Shown piece after piece: positions 41,130 to 51,531 of a stretch of DNA of 64,000 nt. Positions within the stretch are counted from its first letter, which is position 1. Every line of letters begins with the position of its first letter. The notes beneath the pieces were generated by a model. The model saw only the letters and a list, made by a program, of their open reading frames with translations. It did no database searches and had not been told where the DNA came from. The DNA comes from Monosporascus cannonballus. Taxonomy: Eukaryota; Ascomycota; Sordariomycetes; Xylariales. The stretch lies in assembly GCA_004154925.1 (NCBI GenBank), contig QJNS01000072.1, positions 255,179-319,178 of the forward strand, in the 5' to 3' direction. The position numbers and the translations under genes were made by a program.

Positions 41130-41396
41130 TATAACAGTTAAACGATTTAATTAATTATTAAATTTTAATCGTACGGATTTATATCGGCAAAAATCTTATA
41201 GGATTTTGATTAATAAATATAATAACGTATTACGTTTCGTAATATTAAAGGTATTTTGAAAAACGATATATTATTGTAAGCTAAAGATATTTAAATTATA
41301 GAAATAATAAATATATATATCCTAACCCGATTTGTTAGTTTATTATTAATAAGTTGGTAATCCGGCTTACTGGCTTATTATTAGTAAGTTAGTGAT
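41130..41396 (-). repeat. Element A 5' LTR, inner fragment
   Basis: 267 bp from TATAACAG to the target GTGAT (41,392-41,396), cut by G inside the 35-bp repeat array. With 48,296-48,453 it gives a 425-bp LTR holding four units. Confidence 0.85.
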
Positions 41397-41788
41397 TGTG
41401 ACGAGCTAGGGGTTTGATCAACTATTAAACCTTAGTCGTACGAGTTTATGTTAGCAGGAGTATCGTAGGAATCTGAACAATAGATATAATAATTTTATTA
41501 CGTTTCGTAATACCAAAAGTGCCTTAAATAACGATATTATATTATAAGCTGAAATTATTTAAATTATAAAAATAATAAGCGTATATATCCCGATTTCTTT
41601 AATATTACTTATTTCTGCTTAATAGAACCTTATTAAACGGTTGCTTAATACTACTTAGTCGTACTTAATTATATTTAATTATACTTAGTTAAAACCCGTT
41701 AAGTATTAATTACGTAACTTTGAATTAACGTAACGTTATAATCTTAGCTGGACCGTTTTCGCAGGTCCAGCTGGCTTGGGTCGTAATA
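41397..41788 (-). repeat. Element G 3' LTR
   Basis: 392 bp; the outer 70 bp are almost unmutated. The U3 contains several short near-repeats of the type CGTGCTTAATTA. Confidence 0.85.
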
Positions 41789-44700
41789 CGATCTCTCTTT
41801 TCCTTGAATTTTGCCCTTAAGATTTTTCTTTTTTTTTGGTAAGCCTTTTTTTCAAAATATTAACCTGTATTATTAAAAGTCGTCGTCAGGTTTTTCGTCC
41901 ACCGTATGACGTCAAAATCTGCTTTTTATTTTTGATAATTTTAATTTTGAAATTATGTTATATTTTTTATATTTTTTTAAAAACTAGAAATACAAAATAG
42001 TAGAAAATGTTTCCAAATATAAGACGTAGGTTAAACGTAATTATTTCTGTAATAATAATAGTATATCTTTATCCTTTTTAAAGAATATTCTTGTCGAAAA
42101 TTAACGTTTAAAATACGAAAAGATATTAGCGAAAAAATATTTGTTGGAATTATAAAAATATTATTAACAAGAAATAAATAAAATTATTACGTAATTAATT
42201 CGTTTACGAAAACAAAAAGCTTTTTTTCGTTTAAAAGAAATTAAAATAATACAGTAAGAACTATAGTTGCTAAAGGAGCTGGAGAAATAAAAGCGCTAGG
42301 AGCAAAAGCAATTGGAGGCCGCTGTTACGGCTGCTATATTAGCATAGGCCGCGGCCGATTGGCCCGATATCCCGGCTATTAACTGGTTAACTATGAACTG
42401 GGATACGCTTATCGTTATTAATGAAAATTCTTTAATAAGCGTTGGACGCTAACAAGATTTTTGGCAAGTTCCTAGGTATTTTCGAAATTTGGATATTTTT
42501 TTATTTAATTAGGTACTAGATAAATCCGTTTTGTTTTCGTATGTCGAAAATCTTGTTTATTTCGTATATTTATTTGTTTTTTATTTTTATATTATTTTAT
42601 GCCGTAAGTACTTTAATTATATCCGTTATTAATTCGAATAAAAAAACGTAAAAAATTAAATAAAATTTGATATTTAATAAAAATTTTAATTAAAAATAAT
42701 TTTTTAGGATTTTTTTTAAATAATTTCATATAGAATAATATATTTAAAATCGAATTTTTTGTTAAGTTATTTTATTTAAATATTCTTTATAACGAACAAA
42801 ATTATTTTCCTTTTTTTAATGTTAAAGTTTTAACCTTTTTTAATTATAATATTTATTTGTTTAATTTCGTACGAATTTTATTTCCGTTTTTGTTTTTTAA
42901 TATAGTTATCGAAATTATTTTGATATAACGATTATTTAATATTAAATAAGTTATTATCGAACGTTTTTTTGTAAATTTGTACAATAAATCTAAAATTTAT
43001 ATTTATAGAAAGTATTTTAATGGTTTTATAATAACTAATATTATAAGTTAATTATGCGATTAATAATTTCTTAAGCTAATTATTTTATTCGTAATTAATA
43101 TAATATCGTAAATAAATTTCTAAAATTTGGTTTATTTATTACGTTTATTTATCCGTTTAAGGTTTAAATACGTTAAATAACTTCTGATTTAGGCCGATTT
43201 ATGTTATTAGACTTTCTCAAAATTTAAATATAAATATTGATCCCTTATTTAAAATAATTTCTATAAGTAATCCGTATATATTAAAGATATATTTTTTATT
43301 CGACGTTTATATTTTCGTAATATAATAAAAAAATAAAAGAATTTCGTAAATCGGTTCACGATTACCAAAATATTATAGTAATATATTTTCGTAATTAAAT
43401 CTTTTAATATAAGAAATTTGGTAATAAAATCGAATATAATTAAATATTATAGTCGTTTTACGACTAATAATAGTTGTAATTCTCCGTATAGTTTTTATCG
43501 TGAAATCTTTGCTTTAATATAAATATTGTATTATTATATAATTTTCTGTATCGTTAATTTTATTTTAAAAAAGGAATATATGCGTTAGAACCGTTTTATG
43601 GTTTTGTAAATTCTTAGATCTCCGTATAACTAATATTTATATATTTTTCGTATTATATCCTTTTAGTATTTTTCTGGAATTTATATCTTATTTTTTTGGT
43701 TTTTTAAAAAATTATTATTATATTATTAAATGTTCTGATATATATCGAAAAGTACTGCCCGAATTATTATCATTTGTTATAAGCATAAATATCGTTTTAT
43801 AATAATATCGAAAATTATATAATTAATTTTAATTAATTTTTCTTTAAAGTTTGGTTTTTTATTTAAAATATTTACTTTATTGTTTTTAAGCCTTTTTTAT
43901 AAATAATAACGAAATCGAAGTTCGTTAATTCTTTTACGTATTTTAATAATCGTTTTATAAGTTTTATAATTGTAATAAATCGGATAAACTTTTAATAATT
44001 TATATAAATTTTAATCTAAAATAAACTTCCTTTTAAAAAATATTAAAATTTTCGAAACACCATAATAATAACCATAAATTCCTTATTTAGAATACCGTAA
44101 TTAAATTCGGTTTCTTTTAATTTGTACTAAAAAAATACAATAAGATATAATTTGCCTTAATTATTTTGTTATTTAATTATTACGCTTAATACGTAATCCG
44201 AAATATCGGTTTTTAATTTAATGGGACGGTTTAAATCGTATATAATTAATGTTAGTTCGTTAGTAATTGTATTCTTAATATCCTAAAATGCTTTTTCCGT
44301 ATTTGGTATTTATTTAAATTTTTTTATAAGGTTCGTTAAAGGTATAATTTTTTGCTGAAATTTCGAATAAATTTCCTATAATAGTTAGCGAATCCGAGAA
44401 ATATCTGTATTTTCTTAATTATCGTTAACGTTTATTATTTTATAACTGTAATACTTTTCTTAAGGTCTATTTTAATATATTTTAAGGTAATAATATATTT
44501 CAAATATTTTATTTTTTACTTATAAAATTTTTTTTGTATTAACAAATAACTTTACGTCTTGTAAAACTTAAAAAACCTTATAAATATATTTTACGTATAT
44601 TCTTTTTATTTTTAAAAAAATGAAAATATCGTCAATATAATATATAACGAAAATATTAAGATATTTTCGTAACATATAATTTATTATCTGTTAAAAAGTT

Positions 44701-47700
44701 GCTAATACGTTCGTAAATTCTATTAATGTTATCAAATACTTAAATTATCCGTATTTCGTTTTAAAGGCTGCCTTTTATTTATATCTTTTTTTAATTTTAA
44801 TAAGGTTATATTTATTTTTAAAATTAAATGTTATAAATTATTTAATTCCGTAAAATCGGTTTTTTATTTCCGTAATCAGAAATAATAATATTTAATTTTT
44901 AACCGTAATATTATTTAATTATCGATAATCGATTATAAATTGCAATTTTCTATTTTTCTTAAGTACGAAAAATATAAGGTACCCTGCTAATAATTTGGAA
45001 AATTAAATCTATTTTTTTATAATCGATTTTCCAAGTATTTTTTAAAAATACGTAATTTATTTCTGTTAAAATTATGAATAAGGTAAAACTTTGTCAAAAA
45101 TCTTTCCTTAAAAATTATTTTATAATCCTATTCGTTATATTTTAATAATTTTGTATCGAGTTCCTTTTTAAAAAGTTATTTATGTTTATAATATTATAAT
45201 AATATATTAATTAAAGTTTGTAACTTTTTAGGTTATTTTTTATTATTTTAAATCGTTATTTAATTACTTTCATCTCGTTTTGATAATAGCAATAATATAT
45301 CGTATTTTTCTTTAATACCGGTTTTTTTATATTTTATCCCTTTAAGTAATAAAGTTTTTATCGTATCCTTATGCCTATATTCGTCGTTATTATCGATCGA
45401 ATATTAATATCTTAAATTTTTTTTCGTTGATTAATAAGAAATAAAACGAATTTTATTTAACCAAATTTATCGTTAAATAAAATTTCTTATTAATATATTT
45501 ATAATAATTCTAAGATTATATCGTAATTTTTAAATAAAATGATATCGAAATTAATTATTTAATATTATCCTTAAATAAAAATTTCGAAATAATTAATTTT
45601 GCATATAATTTTTTAATTATTATAAGCGAATTTTTAATTTTTGATATTTATCGTTATATAAAGTTTTAATTATATTTTTATAATAATTTAAGCTTATTAA
45701 CCATATTTAATACAATATTAATCTCGCCCAAAGCTTCGTAATTTACTATTATAATATATTAATACGTCCCGATTTGTATATCTAAAATAATAAAATTATT
45801 AACGTTTTCTATTATTGTATTTAAAGCCTTTTTCGAGAATTCCTTTTAATTTCTTTAAATTTTATTATTTTATGGCTTTTTTATAGGTAACCTTTTTCTT
45901 TTACTTTTTATTTAAATGTATCAAACCTTATTTATGTTTTTTTGTTTAACGCGTTAAATTATTATATTTATCGTTATTGCCGGCGTATTATTCCTTCGAA
46001 TTATATCAGTTATTTTTGATTTTGTTATAATTTTTCTCCGTATCGAATAAATTATTTTCTTATATTTATGACTATATCCTATTATGCGCTATTTTAATTA
46101 TCGTTTTAAAGATTTCTTATAAATTAACGTATTTTTTCTTAATAATTTTTTTCTAGAAGTTTATAATAAATATTATTTAAAAATATTAAATCCGTAATAA
46201 TTTTCTAATAATGTTTTTTTATCGTATATTAAATTAACCTTTTTTCCGTTTAATAATTATATTATTAAAAATAACAAAAATAATTTTTTACGGGTATTGC
46301 TTTTTTTCGGGTTAGCTTTTTATTTCGGCCAGCTATTAGATATTTTCTGAGGTTATGGTTCGAAACTGTTAATATTATTACTTATCGTTATTATTATTTT
46401 TAGTACGATTTGGAAAATCGAATCCGTCATAATATATATAGGTAATTCGTACGTAAATATACTATTTCCATTTTTCGTAATTAGGATATTTTTGTCGTCG
46501 ACAATATATGGCACGCATTCTGCCGTATCGATCGGATATTCCGGGACAAAATTCTTTTATTTAATCCTAATATTTGCGTAACTATCCTTATAAGGTTTCT
46601 TATTATGTTCGCGATACTTATTAAACCAGCTTTTTAGCTTTTTGCATTTTTCGTCGAATTTCTTATTGTAATAATCCTTATTAGACCTTTTGCTATAAAA
46701 GACCTAGCTTGTATTTAGGCTGAATTATGTTAATAAACTTGCCTCCGTCCTTTCGGCTTTTTCTAGATTATCCTTCGAGTATTGGTTTCCAGTTGTCCTA
46801 ACGGAGTTTTTTAGGTATCTTACATTATACTGCCTTGTATCCCATCTTATTACAATTATAATATTTGATCTGGTTTTAATCCTTTCTGTAAGTAACTCTT
46901 AATTCCATAAGTCCTGGTTCCGTACCGTAAAAAGTGTTATTATATCGAAAAGCACTAATATTAACCATATATCGAGATTTATTATCATTTTTTCCTTTAA
47001 TATTTTTAATACGTTATGCGTATTATCGATCGTTAATCTTAACTGCTATAACGATATAATCCGACAAATAATTAGGCCGATTAAATTTAAAAAATCCTTT
47101 CTGTATTTTTTAGGCCATCGAAAAATTTAGTTATTAATATTTTTGTCCCTAATTTAATTTAGTTATTAACTGAACTAACGTATTACCGTAATTAGATATT
47201 AATCATTTTTAACGTAATTATTAAATTTATATTTCGGCCTTTATTTTTTTATTTATTATTTCGAAAACTTTCGTTAATATTTATTCGAATTATTTGTAAT
47301 CGTTATAAATTCGTATTATTTCCGGGTTTCGTTTTTCGATTAATAAAGTAACGTATTTTCTTATAATGGGCTTAAACCAGATAACCGTATTTCCGGTAAA
47401 TCGTTTAATTATAAACTTTATTCGTATAATAGGCGTAATAAGACAAATAGGGAAATATTCGAAATATATTCGGTATTAAGTTAAAAACAATTATAACTTG
47501 GTTAAGGTTCCGTCGAAAAATTCTGGCTTAGAAGGTTTAAAGATTTTTCCTAGTTTCTTAGTAAAATTCAGCTGAATAACCTGGCTTATTCGAAAAGGTT
47601 TTTTAATTTCGAGAGCTTTTTTTTTTCCTTAAGTTTTTTATGGGCGGTTTAAAAAGATGTCGTAAGGTTATTATTGTCTTTTTTAAGCTAAAAAATGTAT

Positions 47701-47899
47701 TTATTTATAACATCCAGTCGTCGAAGAACTTCTTCGCAAAAAAGACGAGGTTTCTCCTTTTTCTTTTCGGATTCCATTTTAGTATCCGGGTAATCGGGAA
47801 CCTGGTAGGTAAGGTATTCGGGCTGCTTGCTGGTAAATATAATATTAATCGATATTGCTCAGAATTTAACGGTATTATTAAATAAAAACTTATAACGTA
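41789..47899 (-). pseudogene. Element G gag-pol remnant
   Basis: Decayed gag-pol on minus. The gag motif K-P-E-F-F-D-G-T is clear near 47,510-47,540. Short frames on either strand at 47,640-47,923 are fragments of gag or its complement. A plus-strand antisense frame around 42,190-42,425 reads RLRKQKAFF, then a Glu/Gln-rich helix and AAADWPDIPAINWL, with stops that all replace CAA or CAG. Confidence 0.8.
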
Positions 47900-48290
47900 T
47901 ATTAAATTAAAGAATTTAACCAATTATTAAACCTTAGTCGTACGGGTTTATGTTAATAAAAGTATCGTAAAAATCTGAATAATAAATACGGTAATTGTAT
48001 TATGTTTCGTAATACCAAAGATATCTTAGGTAACGATATTATATTGCAAACTAAAGCTATTTAAATTATGAAAATAATAAGCGTATATATCCTAATTCCT
48101 TTAATATTACTTATTTTTATTTAACAAAGCCTTATTAAGCGGTTGCTCAGTATTGTTTAGTCGTGCTTAATTATGCCTAATCGTGCTTAATTAAGACCCG
48201 CTGAGCACTGATTACGTGACCTTGAACTAGCGTAACGTCGTGATCTTGGCTGGACCGTTTTCGCAGGCCCAGCTGGCTTGGGTCGTCACA
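47900..48290 (-). repeat. Element G 5' LTR
   Basis: About 391 bp; the left limit is blurred by RIP. The right 150 bp (48,140-48,290) are nearly unmutated and show CGTGCTTAATTA-type repeats. Confidence 0.83.
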
Positions 48291-48295
48291 GTGAT

Positions 48296-48453
48296 CCGGT
48301 TTATTAGCTTACCACCAGTGAGTTGGAGATCCGGTTTACTGGCTTACTACTAGTGAGTTGGTGATCCATCACGTGACTTGACCCGCTATCTTTTTTTGGC
48401 TCGTCTTTTGTCGGGGACCGTTTCTGGAGGCCGTAGTCCGTTGGGTCGTAACA
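48296..48453 (-). repeat. Element A 5' LTR, outer fragment; end of the nest
   Basis: 158 bp of almost unmutated LTR ending GTTGGGTCGTAACA. It completes the LTR cut by G. The next base begins unique DNA of normal composition. Confidence 0.88.
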
Positions 48454-51400
48454 ACCTCCTTAGCCTTATTAAGTATTCACTTCCTATAGGGTTTTCGAAA
48501 CGGAGCAATATTCTCCAATTAATCCTACCTTGCTTATCCTTGCTCTGTTAACCTGAAGCTTTACATATGTCTTTATGCTATATTTTCACCTATGGTTAGG
48601 TCACCCCTATTTTCATGCAACTGGCAATAACCATGTAAATCCGCCCCCATCGCAGGTCTTATATTATCAATACCTGTCATGTATGAAGGGTAGTCCCTGT
48701 CCTATACTCCTTATGACAGCTGGTGAAATACTAACTACGTCTCATTGTCCAAGCGCTCCTGCGATTCCGATGGCCCGGTTCGCCGGAGCCAATTACATAA
48801 TTACCTCTATATTACGAATCAAACCTTTTCTACCATTAACCGCCCAGGAACCTTTACCCTCCTTGATATCCTCCAAAAATACAGCCCATAGTAGCACGTT
48901 AATTTTCCTCTACGCTTACCAGTTAAGCTACTACCCCCTGGCCATGTCAAAGCAATACCGGGGTTACAATGTATTGTTTACCCTCCACCACACTTTACCG
49001 TCATTTCTCGGTATTTAACGCTGACGCCTTTGGAAGGGACGCACTTTGCCACGTTCATAGTGGCAAGCCCGACAGTGATATTAATCACAAGGAATATGTG
49101 GTTACTGCTCATTAAAGACTACTGGCACATTCTTACAGTAACATCTTAATATATAACCTCACATATACTCCTAGCCACTTCCAAGGGGTAGGTGGATTCT
49201 GTAGTTTCTACGTGAATAATAATTGTCAGCTTCTGGCCTGAGTTGCGGACAAAGCAGCAGTCTCTTCATGGAGCTTAAGATGGTATCGTGCCTTTATTTT
49301 TAACTGTTCTTTAGGATAAAATCGGCGTATACGATTACTGTGTTCAGCAGCCTTCTCTATCCAGTCTAAACTACCGTAGTTTTCCACAGTTGCAAATTCC
49401 CCGAAGCGCACAGGGCTTTGCGCATAGAGCAAGATCCCGCGAAAGCATGAGGGACGGGGTCGTCGTGTCCTCCACTAAACCGATGGTAATGGTTCCCGTC
49501 GTTGGGCTTGTTTCGTAATAGTCCCAGCTCCCGCCGACTGTTCGACACAGCATGTTTTCTATTAATACTTGTGCCTGTCTATCTTACTCTGGCCCCACCA
49601 ACTGTTTCCACTAACAACTGCCGAGAGCCCTTTGGATGAGCAGTCATCCAGCGGTTGCTACTGTACGTGTCTGATTAATATCTGTACAATGACAGATTTG
49701 AGTTCCGTTGCCAGATACAATCCTCGATGTGGTGTTTATGTCTGGCTTATAATTCGCAACCACTTCGGTTTCAGTTTGTGACTGGCTATCTACTGCATGA
49801 CGCTTATTTTATCTGTAACTCCCTTTTATCTGGAAGGACTCCCAACCATACTCAATACACCCGCAAGCATGCATAGGAAGACGCACGTCATGTACTGTCT
49901 GCTTTTGACGGTGAATATGCCAGGATTATCCTCTCAACACACCTTTTTTCCGCCTTCCTCGTTGACTTTTATCGATACTTTGAGGTTATAAGGTTAGGAT
50001 TTGGCCATAATACTAGAAAAAGGAAAGGCTGATGCCTCGAATTGCTAATGGTAGACAGAGACGTTTAATCCTTTAGAGTAACAACCAACTATCAAAGCAG
50101 AATATATGGAAAACTTCTGTGAAGCTCACGGCCGGTTTGCTACCCGTCATGCTAATGACCGACAAAGCCCCAATAATGTGAAGTCCGCCACGATGACTAG
50201 CCTGATGCAGCAAAGCCCCCGGCTTAACCCGTCGCTGATGCCATGGAAAAGGTTCGCGGAGAATAGGGACTACTGTAGATACCAGAGCTGTGGTTTTTGA
50301 GATTAGATCCGCTGATTCACCTCACGGGGCCGGTTGGACAACTCCACTAGCCTGATCAACACCAAGGGTGACCCCCAATAAACAAGGTGTTTGTTTCTGT
50401 TCATATCCTCAATTCTGGCTATTCCGCATTCATCATGGTTTCCCGGCTTGCTTTGGATATGCATGTAGTGTGCCGTAAATTTTCCGATGGCAACTAGCTA
50501 GCCTCAAGGTCACCACTTATTGTCACTATGGAGCAGGAGGAAAACGTTCCTTCCGAACGTGCGTCCTGTTGGGTGAGTCTCTAAAGAACAGCCTTTCTAG
50601 AATAATTGTCCGCTGCGGATATCTTTCTCGAACAGAAGAGAGAAGAGGATAGAATATTCAGCGCAACAATGAACTGAAGATCCCGAGGCGCAAGGCTTTG
50701 CCAGGAATATCACGGCCGCCAACCAGTGCGAACAGTCGCCCTCGTCTGACCTAGAGGTCATGGAAGAAATTCAAAGCCAATACGATGATACTCGACGCCG
50801 CCACCACAACGACTCAGGGTTCTTCGTCTTGACACCTAGGTTCTGCGTTACAGGCACAACTTTCTCGAGCATTGAATGAGGGATCACCCCCCACAGAGCT
50901 CTCGTTCTATGCTCCAACCGTAGCTCGGAACAATCTCTTTGATTTCGCTGACAGTATCACTAGATCTCTGATCGAAACGCTCCCGCTTGGAAGCCCTGTG
51001 CCGCAAACTATAGAAATCTCGTTTCCAATCAAGAAAAGCCACGGAAACAGACTTGAGCAAAGCTACTGACCGGATGCTCAAGGCCACCCCCTTGCTGGCG
51101 TATCAAGCCTCTTCGAAGCCCGTCTAATGCACTGCCGCAAGCTCGTTTTATCATGCTAGCCTTCCAGCAAGACGTCCCAGCAACCACCATCTACCGCTCT
51201 TTTCCTCATTGCATTTTCAGTCACAATGATATCATAGTAGAGGTTGTCGGACGAAAAATTATATCTGTTCTTTGTTCCACAACCGTGACCTTAGCTCTGC
51301 CATAGAAAGCTGTCCTTGAAGGAAAATTGGGACCCCTTTCCGGTTATCGGGGTTCTAGTGGCGATGCGTCTTCACCAGCTGTATTCGAGAATTCTTCGTA

Positions 51401-51515
51401 GATTATTAGACTCTCCCGTTATGACCCTAAATCGGGGACAAAGGCTGCTCTTCCTCATGACATGACACCGTATCTCCGCGTCAACCGCCAGCCTACGGCC
51501 TGAGACAATGTGGGG
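48454..51515. other. Unassigned unique DNA
   Basis: About 3 kb of normal composition with no RIP signature and no gene I can support. The longest open stretch (48,575-49,018 on plus) has no recognisable domain, no clear introns and no supporting codon pattern. On minus, several overlapping short frames at 49,226-49,553 give Cys-containing peptides in three different frames, which could be a decayed gene but is not convincing. Confidence 0.5.
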
Positions 51516-51531
51516 CCCCCCCCCCCCCCCC
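51516..51531 (+). repeat. C16 homopolymer tract
   Basis: Sixteen consecutive C residues, preceded by GTGGGG. A second tract of eleven C is at 57,176-57,186. Likely slippage-prone, and the length may be an assembly estimate. Confidence 0.9.

Larger units (their letters stand above)
41397..48290 (-). mobile_element. Element G: Gypsy chromovirus inserted in A's 5' LTR
   Basis: Minus-strand element of 6,894 bp with a perfect TSD, GTGAT at 41,392-41,396 and 48,291-48,295, and ends TGTGACGAGC and GGTCGTCACA. The interior is collinear with A and F, but the U3 half of its LTR is different and lacks the 35-bp units. On minus: gag (about 47,860-46,900), RT with Y-I-D-D near 44,630-44,650, integrase, a chromodomain remnant near 42,425-42,570. 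The antisense frame near 42,000-42,425 is on plus. Confidence 0.9.
1..48453 (-). mobile_element. Element A: host Gypsy chromovirus of the nest (interrupted)
   Basis: A minus-strand Gypsy element, broken into four pieces by B, D and G: 1-3,727, about 17,138-18,748, 40,169-41,396 and 48,291-48,453. The interior pieces add up to about 5,980 bp, against 5,920 bp for the uninterrupted relative F, which supports joining them. On the minus strand the order is 5' LTR (right), gag, reverse transcriptase, integrase, chromodomain, 3' LTR (left edge, cut by the window). The two LTR ends share a variant end (the stretch before the terminal GTCGTAACA) not seen in F, tying 1-305 to 48,296-48,453. The coding parts are full of RIP-type stops. 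The base after the element is 48,454; the matching left TSD lies outside the window. Confidence 0.88.

Noticed and set aside
47640..47923. Opposing open frames of 81 and 72 codons
   Set aside because: They are the gag start of element G (minus) and its complement.
1..48453. Centromere or telomere-proximal tract
   Set aside because: The AT-richness is explained by nested RIP-mutated elements. No telomere repeat or other specific mark is visible, so location cannot be claimed.
48575..49018. 147-codon open frame on plus next to the nest
   Set aside because: No domain, no sensible composition, no intron or start context; most likely chance.
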